A stretch of 64,000 nt of DNA from Saccharopolyspora soli (GTDB lineage Bacteria; Actinomycetota; Actinomycetes; Mycobacteriales; Pseudonocardiaceae), in assembly GCF_022678645.1 (NCBI RefSeq), contig NZ_JALBWV010000018.1, positions 79,761 to 143,760 on the forward strand, in the 5' to 3' direction. Positions 23,895 to 33,046 of this stretch are shown piece by piece. How positions within the stretch are numbered: the first letter of the stretch is position 1; each line of letters starts with the position of its first letter. Position numbers and translations under genes: made by a program. The notes below the pieces were generated by a model. That model ran no database searches and had not been told where the DNA came from. It saw only the letters and a list, made by a program, of their open reading frames with translations.

Positions 23895-24911
23895 TCAGTA
23901 CGCCAGCGAACGGTCGACCACGTCCAGCACCCGGTCGAGGTCGGGCAGGTAGCCCTCCTCCAACTTGCTCGGCGGGTAGGGCGTGTCGAAGCCCGTCGCG
24001 CGCAGCACCGGCGCCTCCAGCGAGTAGAAGCACTCCTGCTGCACCCGGCTGGCGATCTCCGAGGTGACCGACGACTCCGCTGGCGCCTCGCTGACCAGCA
24101 CCAACCGACCCGTTCGGCGCACCGAATCGAACACCGGGTCCAGGTCCAGCGGGGACAGCGAACGCAGGTCGATGACCTCCAGCTCCAACCCGTCCTCCGC
24201 GGCGGCGGTCGCCGCGTCGAGGCAGGTGCGCACCATCGGCCCGTACGCCGCCACGGTCACCGCCGAACCCGCGCGCACCACCCGCGAGTTGAACAGCGGG
24301 ATCGGCGGCGTGGTCGGGTCGAGCTCGGCCTTCTCGTAGTAGCGGCGCTTCGGCTCGAAGAACAGCACCGGATCGTCGCAGTCGATGGCCTGCTGCAGCA
24401 TCCAGTAGGCGTCCACCGGGTTCGAGCAGGACACCACCTTCAGCCCGCTGATGTGCGCGAACAGCGACTCCGGCGACTCCGAGTGGTGTTCGACGGCGCC
24501 GATGCCGCCGCCGAAGGGCACCCGCACCACGACCGGCATCCGCACCTTGCCCTGGCTGCGGAAGTGCAGCTTGGCCAGCTGGGAGACGATCTGGTCGAAG
24601 CCGGGGAAGATGAACCCGTCGAACTGGATCTCGCACACCGGCCGGTAGCCGCGGATGGCCAGCCCGATGGCGGTGCCGATGATCCCCGACTCGGCCAGCG
24701 GGGTGTCCAGCACCCGGTGCTCGCCGAAGTCCTTCTGCAGGCCGTCGGTGATCCGGAAGACGCCACCGAGCTTGCCCACGTCCTCGCCCATCACCAGGAC
24801 CTTCGGGTCCCGCTCCAGCGACGCGCGCAGGCCCATGTTCAGCGCCTTGGCGATGGTCACGGTCTGGGTGCCTGCCGTGGCGGTGGGGCGTTCCAATGCG
24901 GGCGCGGCCAT
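23895..24911 (-). CDS. 2-oxoacid dehydrogenase E1 component, beta subunit
   Basis: 338 residues of the transketolase C-terminal type. 'KVLVMGEDVGKLGGVFRITDGLQKDFG', 'PLAESGIIGTAIGLAIRGYRPVCEIQF' and 'SPESLFAHISGLKVV' are typical E1-beta blocks, as is 'EVIDLRSLSPLD'. It pairs with the alpha subunit to form the thiamine-diphosphate decarboxylase. Its ATG overlaps the E1-alpha stop by one base (TGATG), so the two are translationally coupled in equal amounts. Confidence 0.93.
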   Translation of the reverse strand: MAAPALERPTATAGTQTVTIAKALNMGLRASLERDPKVLVMGEDVGKLGGVFRITDGLQKDFGEHRVLDTPLAESGIIGTAIGLAIRGYRPVCEIQFDGFIFPGFDQIVSQLAKLHFRSQGKVRMPVVVRVPFGGGIGAVEHHSESPESLFAHISGLKVVSCSNPVDAYWMLQQAIDCDDPVLFFEPKRRYYEKAELDPTTPPIPLFNSRVVRAGSAVTVAAYGPMVRTCLDAATAAAEDGLELEVIDLRSLSPLDLDPVFDSVRRTGRLVLVSEAPAESSVTSEIASRVQQECFYSLEAPVLRATGFDTPYPPSKLEEGYLPDLDRVLDVVDRSLAY

Positions 24912-26143
24912 CAGCGCACACCTCCTGCCATCGCCTCGTCGTCGACGAATCCGGCCAGGTACCGCAGGTATTCCTCGCGCTGGGCGGCCAGCTGCGCGGT
25001 TTCCTCGGCGTAAACCTCGGAGAACATCCGGGCCGGTGGTGGTTCGGGCATGTTGAAGCAGAATTCGCGCAGCCGCGCGGCGAGCTCGTCAGCTTCGGCG
25101 TCGATGCCGTCGAAGAAGTCCTGCCCGGCGAACTTCTCGCGGATCAGGTGCACCCGCAGCCGTTCGATCGGGTCCTTGAGCTTCCACGCCTCCTGCTCGT
25201 CGGCCAGCCGGTAGCGGGTCGGGTCGTCGGAGGTGGTGTGCGCGTCCATCCGGTAGGTGAACGCCTCGATCAGCACCGGGCCGTTGCCCTGGCGGCACTC
25301 GTCCAGCGCCCACCTGGTGACCGCGAGGCTTGCCAGCACGTCGTTGCCGTCCACCCGGATGCCGGGGAAGCCGTAACCGCTGGCGCGCCGGTACAGCGGC
25401 ACGCGGGTCTGGCGCTCCAGCGGCTCGGAGATCGCCCACTGGTTGTTTTGGCAGAAGAACACCACCGGGGCGTCGTAGACCGCTGACCACACCATCGCCT
25501 CGTGCACGTCGCCCTGGCTGGTGGCGCCGTCGCCGAAGAAGACCACGGTGGCCTCGCCGTCGGGATCGCCGACCTTGCCGTCGAAGCGCTGGCCCATCGC
25601 ATAACCCGCGGCGTTCAGGCACTGGTTGCCGATGACGATCGTGTACAGGTGGAAGCGGGTGGTGTTCGGGTCCCAGCTGCCGTGGTCGGTGCCGCGGAAG
25701 ATGCCCAGCAGTTCCGTCGGGTCGATGCCGCGGCACCAGGCGACACCGTGTTCCCGGTAGCTGGGGAAGGCCATGTCCTGCGGCTGCATCGCTCGACCGG
25801 CGCCGATCTGCGCGGCTTCCTGGCCCAGCAGCGGCACCCAGATGCCGAGCTGGCCCTGCCGTTGCAGCGCGTTGGCCTCCCGGTCGGCGCGGCGCACCAG
25901 CACCATGTCCCGGTACAGGTCGCGCAGCTGCGCAGCGGAGATGTCGATGTCGAAGTCCGGGTGCGTGACCCGCTGACCTTCTGGGGTGAGGAGCTGAACC
26001 AGGTCAGCCCCACCTTCGCTCGTCGCGCGCAAACCGGCGATCACCTGCTCCCGTGTGGGTTTCGCTGCGGTAGCGGCAGGGGGTCCGGCGGCGCCTTCGG
26101 TGGCCGATGAAGTGCCCGATCGCGTCCATTGTTCGGGGGACAT
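24911..26143 (-). CDS. 2-oxoacid dehydrogenase E1 component, alpha subunit
   Basis: 410 residues from an ATG at 26143 with AGAGGAG six bases upstream. The thiamine-diphosphate motif is 'VVFFGDGATSQGDVHEAMVWSAVYDAPVVFFCQNNQW' (GDG...NN). 'FRGTDHGSWDPNTTRFHLYTIVIGNQ' and 'YRMDAHTTSDDPTRYR' are characteristic of branched-chain E1-alpha. A poorly conserved N-terminal ~60 residues precede the domain. It decarboxylates 2-oxoacids from Leu/Ile/Val, supplying branched acyl-CoA starters for fatty acids. First gene of the three-gene operon; no E3 gene is adjacent. Confidence 0.93.
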   Translation of the reverse strand: MSPEQWTRSGTSSATEGAAGPPAATAAKPTREQVIAGLRATSEGGADLVQLLTPEGQRVTHPDFDIDISAAQLRDLYRDMVLVRRADREANALQRQGQLGIWVPLLGQEAAQIGAGRAMQPQDMAFPSYREHGVAWCRGIDPTELLGIFRGTDHGSWDPNTTRFHLYTIVIGNQCLNAAGYAMGQRFDGKVGDPDGEATVVFFGDGATSQGDVHEAMVWSAVYDAPVVFFCQNNQWAISEPLERQTRVPLYRRASGYGFPGIRVDGNDVLASLAVTRWALDECRQGNGPVLIEAFTYRMDAHTTSDDPTRYRLADEQEAWKLKDPIERLRVHLIREKFAGQDFFDGIDAEADELAARLREFCFNMPEPPPARMFSEVYAEETAQLAAQREEYLRYLAGFVDDEAMAGGVR

Positions 26144-26494
26144 GTGTGATCTCCTCTTGTCACGCCGAACCACCCCGCTTGTGGCGAAGTGGCCCAGCTG
26201 CCCCAGCCCGAACCGCCGGTGACCTGGTGGGTCGGGCGGTCGACCGGAGCGTTGGATCGCTCCCCGTCATCCTGGCACGAAACCAGCCGCTTTCGTGAGC
26301 CCTGCCACAGGGTTTCAGCCCGGCCCCGCCTGGACCGGACATCCGCCCGCCTGATCACCGTAGTTCGCTGCCAATCTGACGAAAACCGCAGGTCATCGAA
26401 GTAATGGAGGTCCGACTAACGCTTTGCGGACCATCGTGGTCCCGATATTGCGAGGCCGGTGTCCGAGAGCCGGAAAATGCGACAGACTGGACGC
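26144..26494. other. Divergent promoter region, no element resolved
   Basis: 351 bp lie between the keto-acid dehydrogenase operon (minus) and the first GPP34 gene (plus). Promoters for both must lie here. No long inverted repeat, riboswitch motif or credible extra gene was found. Confidence 0.4.
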
Positions 26495-27154
26495 GTGGCC
26501 GAGTTCGCCAACCCGCTGACGCTGCCCGACGAGTTCGCGTTGCTGCTGCACAAGGACAACGGCTCGTGCTACGTCGGCGCGAATCCGAACACGGCGACCG
26601 CCGCGGCTGAGATCGGCGAGCTGGCCCTCCGGGACCGCATCGAGTTGGACGGCACGGCGGTGCGCCTGGTCGATGCTGGTTGGAGCGGGTTGCCGTGGAT
26701 GGATCGGTTGCTGGCGGAGTTCCAGCAGTGGTCGGGGCGCGACAATCGACCGATCGAGCTGGCCTGGTGGCTGCCGTGCCGCACCGGCGCGTTCCTGACG
26801 CACCGGTCGGTGCTGGTCGAGCAGGGGTTGCTGCGGCACGAGCGGCGGAAGTTCCTCGGTGTGCTGCCCGACGACCGCTACCACCCGGATCCCACGACTC
26901 GTGCGGCGCTGCTGGCCGAGCTCCGCGAGGTCGCTGGCGATGCGCGGCAGGTCGATGCCCGGCTGGCGCTGCTGGCCGCGCTGGTGCACCACAGCGGGCT
27001 GGTCTACCTGCTGGAATTCGATCGGGCGCAGCGCGGCGGGCTGAAGGCGATCGCGGAGCGGGAGGACTTGGGCGATGCCGTCGGCACCGCGGTCGCGGCG
27101 ATGCTGGCGGCGATAACCGCGATCCCGGCGATCATCGTGGTGGCAGGCGGGTGA
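26495..27154 (+). CDS. GPP34 (GOLPH3/Vps74-like) family protein 1
   Basis: 219 residues from a GTG at 26495. 'LTLPDEFALLLHKDNGSCY', 'EIGELALRDRIELDG', 'RHERRKFLGVLPDDRYHPD' and 'LALLAALVHHSGLVYLLEFDR' follow the bacterial GPP34 fold. The eukaryotic relatives bind phosphatidylinositol-4-phosphate; the bacterial role is not established. A hydrophobic C-terminus (MLAAITAIPAIIVVAGG) could contact membrane. It is a tandem paralogue of the next gene, separated by a suspect poly-G/C tract. Confidence 0.85.
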   Translation: MAEFANPLTLPDEFALLLHKDNGSCYVGANPNTATAAAEIGELALRDRIELDGTAVRLVDAGWSGLPWMDRLLAEFQQWSGRDNRPIELAWWLPCRTGAFLTHRSVLVEQGLLRHERRKFLGVLPDDRYHPDPTTRAALLAELREVAGDARQVDARLALLAALVHHSGLVYLLEFDRAQRGGLKAIAEREDLGDAVGTAVAAMLAAITAIPAIIVVAGG

Positions 27155-27159
27155 GGGTC

Positions 27160-27330
27160 GGGGGGGGGGGGGGGGGCGGGGCGGCGGCTTGTATATGGCG
27201 CACGCCGAAGGCGCCCAACCGGGGGGGCGGGGGGGGGGGCCCCCCACCCCCCCCCCGCCGCCCCCCGGGGGGGGGGGGGGGGGGTGGGGGGCGCGCCCCC
27301 CCCCCCGGGGGCCGCCGTTTCCCCCCCCCC
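27160..27330. other. Poly-G/poly-C tract, probable assembly or base-calling artefact
   Basis: Most of this stretch is runs of G or C up to about 18 bases long (for example 27160-27176, 27267-27282, 27321-27330), broken only by a short normal segment around 27185-27220. Nothing else in the window looks like this except its last ~125 bases. Low-quality reads over-calling G are the likeliest source, so the intergenic sequence and distance here should not be trusted. Confidence 0.8.
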
Positions 27331-27378
27331 ACGACCGAATCGGCCACATCGGCGGGTGGGCGCTGCCAGACTGGGCGG

Positions 27379-28023
27379 ATGACCGCACTGACCTTGCCCG
27401 AGGAGTTCGTGCTGCTCCTCCAGAAGGACAACGGCTCGTACTACTCGACCTCCGACTACGTCGGCGCCGCCGAACTCGGTGAGCTGGTGCTGCGGCACCG
27501 GGTCGAGTTCGTCGGCAAGAAGATCCGGGTGCTCGACGCGAGCCCGAGCGGCATCGACTGGCTCGACGAGTCGATGGCGTTCCTGGCGCGGAAGGCCGGA
27601 TCGGCGAACAAGCCGGTGGCGGCGCCCCGGCTGGTCCAGCACCGGCGTTCGGTGCGCAAGGTGCACTGCGCCGCGCTGGCGCAGCGCGGCCTGATGCGGC
27701 ACGAGCCGAAGAAAGCGCTGTTCATCCCGTACGACAAGTACTTCCCGGATACCGCCGCACGGCAGGCGCTGGTCGCGGAGATCCGCGCGGTCGCCCGCCG
27801 GGAGCGCGAACTCGACAACCGGCTGGCGCTGCTCGCCGCCTTGGTGCACGCGACCGGGTTGGTCCGGTCGCTGGGTCTGGACCGGGCCGAGCGCAAGCGG
27901 CTGAAGGAGATCAGCAAGGGCGAACAGCTCGGCCAGGCGGTGGAAGCCGTGGTCGCCGCTGCTACCGCTGCGATCACCGCAGGTGCCGTGGCCGCCACGA
28001 CCGCCAGCGCGGGCGGCAGCTGA
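27379..28023 (+). CDS. GPP34 (GOLPH3/Vps74-like) family protein 2
   Basis: 214 residues from the ATG at 27379. It aligns with the preceding paralogue: 'LTLPEEFVLLLQKDNGSYY', 'ELGELVLRHRVEF', 'RHEPKKALFIPYDKYFPD' and 'LALLAALVHATGLVRSLGLDRAERKRL'. The C-terminus is an Ala-rich helix. Tandem GPP34 copies are frequent in actinomycetes, but their task is unknown; lipid or membrane binding is the family-level guess. Confidence 0.85.
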   Translation: MTALTLPEEFVLLLQKDNGSYYSTSDYVGAAELGELVLRHRVEFVGKKIRVLDASPSGIDWLDESMAFLARKAGSANKPVAAPRLVQHRRSVRKVHCAALAQRGLMRHEPKKALFIPYDKYFPDTAARQALVAEIRAVARRERELDNRLALLAALVHATGLVRSLGLDRAERKRLKEISKGEQLGQAVEAVVAAATAAITAGAVAATTASAGGS

Positions 28024-28075
28024 GCGTTCCGCCCGGTGGCGGCGCATCGGCTCCGGCCGGGCATAGGATCACGGC

Positions 28076-29491
28076 GTGGATCGTGCAGCCGTGACGAAAA
28101 CCGTTGAACGGGCGTGGGACGAGTCGGTCCTGCCGAGTCTGTCGGAGCTGGTGGAGATCCCGGCGATCTCGCCCAGCTTCGACGCCGGGTGGGTCGCCGC
28201 CGGACATCTCGATGCCGCCGTCGAACACCTGCGGGCGTGGGTCTCGACGCGCGGGATCACCGGCGCGAACATCGAGGTCGTGCGGCTGCCGGACCGCACA
28301 CCCCTGCTGCTGGTGGACATCCCGGCCAGCGAGGGCGCGGCCGACGGGACGGTGCTGCTGTACGGGCACCTCGACAAGCAACCGCCGGTGGGTGGCTGGT
28401 CCGAAGGGCTCGGGCCGTGGACGCCGGTGGTCCGCGACGGTCGGCTGTACGGCCGCGGGGCGGCCGACGACGGCTACGCCGGTTATGCGGCGATCACCGC
28501 GATCGAGGCGGTCCGGGCGCACGGCGGTGCGCACGCGCGTTGCGTGGTGCTGCTGGAGACCGGCGAGGAGTCCGGCAGCCCCGACCTCCCCGCCTACCTG
28601 GCGCACCTGGCCGATCAGCTCGGCGACGTGTCGCTGGTGGTGTGCCTGGACTCCGGGGCGGGCGACTACGAGCGGCTGTGGCTGACGAACTCGCTGCGCG
28701 GCATGGTGCAGTTGGCGGTCAAGGTGCAGGTGCTCGACAGCGGCCTGCACTCCGGTATCGCCAGCGGCATCGTGCCCAGCTCGTTCCGGGTGCTGCGGCA
28801 GTTGCTCGACCGGCTGGAGGACTCCGCGACCGGCGAGATCCTGGTGCCCGAGCTGAACGTGCCGATCCCGGCGAACCGGGTGGCGGAGGTGCGCTCGGCC
28901 ATCGCGGCGGCGCCGGGCCTGGTGCGCGGCTCGGTGCCGTGGCCGGACGGCCTGCGACCGGTCGACGAGGACGAGGTCGAGCTGGCGCTGAACAACTCCT
29001 GGCGGCCAACGCTGTCGGTGATCGGCGCCGACGGGTTGCCGCAGCCAGCGGATGCGGGCAACGTGCTGCGGCCTTACACGACTTTCGTGCTGAGCTTCCG
29101 GCTGCCGCCCACCGCTGATCCGGAAGCGGCGCTGCGGGCGGTGCGGGAGACGCTGACCGCGGACGTGCCGTACGGGGCGCGGGTCAGTTTCGAGCACTCC
29201 GAAACGGGTCTGGGTTGGAACGCGCCGGATCTGGCGCCGTGGCTGGCAGCCGCGCTCGACCAGGCCAGCGAGGAGGTGTTCGGCGCGGGCTGGCGGACCT
29301 TGGGACTCGGCGGCTCGATCCCGTTCATGGGCCTGCTGCAAAATGCCTACCCGAACGCGCAGTTCGTGGTGACCGGCGCGCTGGGGCCGGACAGCAACGC
29401 GCACGTGCCGGACGAGTCGCTGCACCTCGCGTTCGCCGCGAAGGTCACCTCGGCCATCGCCTACGTCCTGGACGCCCACGCCCGCCGCTGA
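28076..29491 (+). CDS. M20-family metallopeptidase
   Basis: 471 residues from a GTG at 28076. The zinc-ligand motifs of the M20 clan are visible: 'VLLYGHLDKQPPVGGWSEGLGPW' (first His/Asp), 'LYGRGAADDGYAGYAA' (bridging Asp) and 'VVLLETGEESGSPDL' (catalytic and metal Glu-Glu), with the dimerisation domain in the middle and 'GPDSNAHVPDESLHL' (terminal His). The sequence is closest to the dipeptidase/carnosinase-like branch, so it probably cleaves di- or tripeptides in the cytosol. It is monocistronic, followed by a hairpin. Confidence 0.92.
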   Translation: MDRAAVTKTVERAWDESVLPSLSELVEIPAISPSFDAGWVAAGHLDAAVEHLRAWVSTRGITGANIEVVRLPDRTPLLLVDIPASEGAADGTVLLYGHLDKQPPVGGWSEGLGPWTPVVRDGRLYGRGAADDGYAGYAAITAIEAVRAHGGAHARCVVLLETGEESGSPDLPAYLAHLADQLGDVSLVVCLDSGAGDYERLWLTNSLRGMVQLAVKVQVLDSGLHSGIASGIVPSSFRVLRQLLDRLEDSATGEILVPELNVPIPANRVAEVRSAIAAAPGLVRGSVPWPDGLRPVDEDEVELALNNSWRPTLSVIGADGLPQPADAGNVLRPYTTFVLSFRLPPTADPEAALRAVRETLTADVPYGARVSFEHSETGLGWNAPDLAPWLAAALDQASEEVFGAGWRTLGLGGSIPFMGLLQNAYPNAQFVVTGALGPDSNAHVPDESLHLAFAAKVTSAIAYVLDAHARR

Positions 29492-29527
29492 CCGGACCGC
29501 GGCACGATTTCGCGAAGGGGCAGGCGT

Positions 29528-29547
29528 GCGATTTCTTGAGAAATCGC
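29528..29547 (+). terminator. Palindromic hairpin between peptidase and ABC genes
   Basis: GCGATTTCT-TG-AGAAATCGC has perfect 9-bp arms, with outer GGGGC / GCCCC pairing adding to the stem. It may terminate the peptidase transcript or be an operator for the ABC genes starting 30 bases on. Confidence 0.5.
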
Positions 29548-29576
29548 GCCCCCACCGGAGCTGGTGGTGATCCTGG

Positions 29577-30407
29577 GTGGAGCGAGGTTTGGTGCTGGAG
29601 CTGGCGGGAGTTGCCAAGCGGCACGGGGCGCTATCCGTGCTCAGGGGCATCGATCTCGGCGTGCGCGCTGGTGAGGCCGTCGGGATCTGCGGCGCCAACG
29701 GGTCGGGGAAGTCGACTTTGCTGCGGATCATCGCCGGGGTTTCCCGGCCGTCCGGCGGAACGGTCGCGGGTCGGCCGAGCATCGGATACCTGCCGGACCG
29801 GTTTCCGGCTCGGCAGCGGATGAGTGCCCGCGCCTACCTGTGCCACCTGGGGCGGATCAGCGGCCTGTCCACGGCAGAAGCCCGAACCCGCGCCGCTGAC
29901 TGGCTCGACCGCTTCGCGCTCACCGGTGGTCCGGACACCCCGCTGCGCGACCTTTCGAAGGGCAACGCGCAGAAGGTCGGCCTGGTGCAAGCCGTGCTGG
30001 CCGAGCCCGAACTGCTGGTGTTGGACGAACCCTGGTCCGGTCTGGACGCCGACGCCCGCGCGGTGCTGGCCGAGGTGATCCGCGAGTCCACGGCTGCCGG
30101 GGCGGCCGTGGTTTTCACCGACCACCGCCGAGACGTGGTGCACTCGCTGGCGACCCGGTCGCACCAGCTCGCCGGGGGTCGGCTCGAACTGCTCGAAGCC
30201 GAGACCGGCACCTGCCGGATCGTGTTGCGCGACAGCGGAACCGAGGACTGGGCGGCGCAGCCCGGTGTGCTGGCGGTGCACCGGAATCGGCACGTCGAAC
30301 TGGTCGTGGACGTGGTGGAACGGGAATCGGTGCTACTCCGGGCGATCCAGCGGGGTTGCGAGGTCCTCGCGGTGGATTCCCAGGCTCGGGAGGGCAGCCG
30401 GTCGTGA
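29577..30407 (+). CDS. ABC transporter ATP-binding protein
   Basis: 276 residues. Walker A is 'GANGSGKST', the signature is the variant 'LSKGNAQKVGL', and Walker B is 'LLVLDEPWSGLD' followed by 'VVFTDHRRDV' (H-loop). About 60 extra residues follow the ATPase core. This is the single-domain ATPase typical of drug or bacteriocin-self-protection exporters. The permease gene overlaps its stop (GTGA), so the pair forms a two-gene exporter. Substrate unknown. Confidence 0.9.
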   Translation: MERGLVLELAGVAKRHGALSVLRGIDLGVRAGEAVGICGANGSGKSTLLRIIAGVSRPSGGTVAGRPSIGYLPDRFPARQRMSARAYLCHLGRISGLSTAEARTRAADWLDRFALTGGPDTPLRDLSKGNAQKVGLVQAVLAEPELLVLDEPWSGLDADARAVLAEVIRESTAAGAAVVFTDHRRDVVHSLATRSHQLAGGRLELLEAETGTCRIVLRDSGTEDWAAQPGVLAVHRNRHVELVVDVVERESVLLRAIQRGCEVLAVDSQAREGSRS

Positions 30408-31051
30408 TCCCGATGATCCGCTATCAGCTCGCCATGCTGTGGCATTCGCAGCGCTACCTGCCGCCGGTACTGCTCTACATCGGGACCGTTGGCGTCCTCT
30501 ACAGCGACAATGCCGGCCCGGCGCTGCCCGGTTTCGCGGTGACCTGCGGCGCGCTGCTGATCGTGGCGGGCTGGCTGACGATCGCGCTGGTCGACGTGGA
30601 GGACGCCGTGCAGCGCACGGTCACCGCTACGCACGCCAGGTCGATGTACCGGATGTTGTTCGCCGTGGTGCTGACCGTGCTGGCATGTTCGGTCGGCCTC
30701 GGAGCGCTCACCGTCGCCGGGTCGGAGGTATCGCACGGCTTCGGTTACTCGCCGAGCGATCTCGGCATCGGACTGCTCGCGCACATCGCGTGCGCCGCGT
30801 TCGGCATCGCCGTTGCCCTGCCCTGCTCCGCGCTGGTCGTCCCACGCATCGGCTACACGGTGGCCGCGGCGGCGGTGCTGTTCGGGATCGCCTTGCTGGC
30901 GAAGTGGATTCCGCTGGCCTTCCCGCTGCTGCTGGCGCTGAGCGCGGATTCGGCGAGCACTGCGCTGCTCATCCGTTCCGCGCTCGTCGCCGCGGGCGTC
31001 CTGGTCGCCAGCACGCTGCTGGTCACGACCTGGTTCGTCCGCCGCGCCTAG
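30404..31051 (+). CDS. ABC transporter membrane subunit
   Basis: 215 residues from a GTG at 30404 overlapping the ATPase stop by four bases. Hydropathy suggests six membrane helices (for example 'LPPVLLYIGTVGVLYS', 'FAVTCGALLIVAGWLTIALV', 'LFAVVLTVLACSVGLGALTV', 'VAAAAVLFGIALLAKWIPLAFPLLLAL'). It is a short ABC-2-like permease working with the adjacent ATPase. No peptidase or structural peptide gene adjoins it. Confidence 0.82.
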   Translation: MIPMIRYQLAMLWHSQRYLPPVLLYIGTVGVLYSDNAGPALPGFAVTCGALLIVAGWLTIALVDVEDAVQRTVTATHARSMYRMLFAVVLTVLACSVGLGALTVAGSEVSHGFGYSPSDLGIGLLAHIACAAFGIAVALPCSALVVPRIGYTVAAAAVLFGIALLAKWIPLAFPLLLALSADSASTALLIRSALVAAGVLVASTLLVTTWFVRRA

Positions 31052-31069
31052 GGCAATCGGCGCTGGAGC

Positions 31070-31255
31070 TCAGCGCTTCGGGATCAAGATCCAGAGCACG
31101 ATGTAGAGCACGAACTGCGGGCCGGGCAGCAGGCAGGACAGCACGAACAGCAGCCGGACGGTGAACGGCTTCATGCCGAACCGGTGCGCCAGTCCGGCGC
31201 ACACACCCGCGATCATCGCTTCGTTCCGCGGCCGGGCAAGGGGCATTCGGGTCAT
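31070..31255 (-). CDS. PspC-domain small membrane protein
   Basis: 61 residues. 'PRNEAMIAGVCAGLAHRFGMKPFTVRLLFVL' is the PspC signature, followed by a hydrophobic helix ending 'VLYIVLWILIPKR'. PspC proteins sense or respond to membrane stress in partnership with PspA/PspB or two-component kinases. None of those partners is adjacent, so this stand-alone copy has no assigned circuit. Confidence 0.85.
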   Translation of the reverse strand: MTRMPLARPRNEAMIAGVCAGLAHRFGMKPFTVRLLFVLSCLLPGPQFVLYIVLWILIPKR

Positions 31256-31378
31256 GACTCAATGGTCGCTGCTGCGACGGCTCGGGGCCTCGGGGATCGA
31301 CCCCGAGATTCCCCCGACCTCCGATCCATCCGCCGACGCACAGCCGTAGCTACGCGTCATTCCCAGGTACCAGTTCGA

Positions 31379-33022
31379 CTACCTCAGAAGTCGCGCACCA
31401 AGCTTCCAGAGCGGTCCGTCACCTCGACTCCAACGCGCCACGCCGGGCAGCACGAATCGGTCTCGTGCCCCGTCCAGGATTCCACCGCACGGGTCGTCGA
31501 CGGCGCCTGGATCGCGGTCGCCCTGGGCCTCCAGCGCGGTGCGGACCTTGTCCCGCGCGGGCCGCAGGACCTCCCGGACGACCAGCACGCACAGCGCGAC
31601 CACCACCGCGTCCCGGATCACGACCGCGCCGAGGAACCAGCCTTCCGGCAGGCCCTTGTTGGCGGTGCCGAGGTAGTAGTACATCCGCGGCGCCCAAACC
31701 GCCGCGTCGACGATCATCCAGGCCAGCAGCACCCGCCAGCGCGGGAGAGCCAGCACCGCCAGCGGAACCAGCCACAGCGAGTACTGCGGGCTCCACACCT
31801 TGTTGGTCAGCAGGAACGCCGCCACCACCAGGAAGCACAGCGACGCCAGGCGCGGCCGGGTCGGTGCGGCCAGCGCCAACCACCCGATCGCCAAGCAGGC
31901 CAGCAGGAACAGGGCGAGGCTGACCGAGTTGAGCACCGTCGGCATGGCGCCGTCCGGCAGTGCGCCGTCGAAGCCCGCCCAGCCGGTGAAGTGCATCAGC
32001 ACGTTGTACAGCGAGTCCGGGTCCGCCGGGCGCTCGTTGTTGAGCCGGAAGAACTCCCGCCAACCCGCCGGGTACAGCACGAGTATCGGCACGTTGACGA
32101 CCAGCCAGGTCACCGCGGTGGCCAACACCGCGCGCATCGCATCCGGCAGCTTCCCAGCCCGCCACGCCAACACCAGCAGCGGGCCGAGGAAGAACAGCGG
32201 GTAGAGCTTGGCCGCGCCGCCGAGCCCGATCAGCACCCCGGCCAGCACCGGTCTGCGCCGCGCCCACGCGAGCAGCCCGACCGTGCTGAAAGCCGCGGCC
32301 AGGACGTCGAAATTGGTGAAGGCGTGCACGAAGACCAGCGGTGACACGGCGGCCAGCGCGGCATCCCAGATCCGTCTGCGGCACAGCAGCACCAGCGCCC
32401 AGATCGTCACCAACCAGGCCGCGGCCAGCCAGAACGCCGTGATGTTGAAGTACAGCACGCTGGTGAGGCCGCCGGGCAGCCAGCCGTAGCTCGCCAACGT
32501 CGCCCAGCCGTCCGCGGCCCGCGCGTTGACCCACTGGAACAGCCCGGTCAGCACCGGGTACTCCATGTACCGCACCTGCTGCCGCGGCGTGCCCTGGTTC
32601 TCGAACCACGGTGTCTTGTACGGGAAAGCGGTGTCCGGCGCGAGATCCCCCATGCCGTAGCGGGGAATGATGTCGGTGTAGCACATCGCGGTGTACTGCC
32701 GGTTGTTCCGCCAGTCCAGCTGCGGCCCGTTGCCGTTGTCGTAGGTGACCTGGCAGGGCGCCTTGAACAGCCAGGCGGCGGCCAGCACCACCACCGCGAA
32801 CAGCAGGATCACCCGCAGCGGCGTCCAGAACCACTGCCGACCGACCTGCGCGTGCCGCCCGAGCCGTCCGCCGAACGGGCGGCTGAGCCGCTGCGCGAGC
32901 GGCTCGGTCCAGGTCGGCGCGACGCGGTCGGTGGGGCCGAGCGAGTCGCTGTCCACCGCCGAGCTCGCGCGCTCACCAGGAGTTGGCGGTTCGGTACTGG
33001 CGGGCTCGGTCGAGGTGGACAC
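31379..33022 (-). CDS. GT87/DUF2029-type membrane mannosyltransferase-like protein (Rv0051-like)
   Basis: 547 residues with a charged N-terminal tail of about 65 residues, then about ten or more membrane helices (first 'VILLFAVVVLAAAWLF'). A periplasmic loop holds 'YTDIIPRYGMGDLAPDTAFPYKTPWFENQ' and an acidic motif. The topology matches polyprenol-phosphate-mannose-dependent GT-C enzymes. It follows PonA on the same strand with a strong terminator between, the same order as Rv0050-Rv0051 in M. tuberculosis. Acceptor glycan unknown. Confidence 0.82.
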   Translation of the reverse strand: MSTSTEPASTEPPTPGERASSAVDSDSLGPTDRVAPTWTEPLAQRLSRPFGGRLGRHAQVGRQWFWTPLRVILLFAVVVLAAAWLFKAPCQVTYDNGNGPQLDWRNNRQYTAMCYTDIIPRYGMGDLAPDTAFPYKTPWFENQGTPRQQVRYMEYPVLTGLFQWVNARAADGWATLASYGWLPGGLTSVLYFNITAFWLAAAWLVTIWALVLLCRRRIWDAALAAVSPLVFVHAFTNFDVLAAAFSTVGLLAWARRRPVLAGVLIGLGGAAKLYPLFFLGPLLVLAWRAGKLPDAMRAVLATAVTWLVVNVPILVLYPAGWREFFRLNNERPADPDSLYNVLMHFTGWAGFDGALPDGAMPTVLNSVSLALFLLACLAIGWLALAAPTRPRLASLCFLVVAAFLLTNKVWSPQYSLWLVPLAVLALPRWRVLLAWMIVDAAVWAPRMYYYLGTANKGLPEGWFLGAVVIRDAVVVALCVLVVREVLRPARDKVRTALEAQGDRDPGAVDDPCGGILDGARDRFVLPGVARWSRGDGPLWKLGARLLR

Positions 33023-33046
33023 GCCCGGATGTTACTTGGGCCGGAC

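Noticed and set aside
27180..27480. Open frames through the poly-G/C tract encoding Gly- and Pro-rich proteins
   Set aside because: They are translations of homopolymer runs that probably do not exist in the genome, and one merges artificially with the second GPP34 gene.
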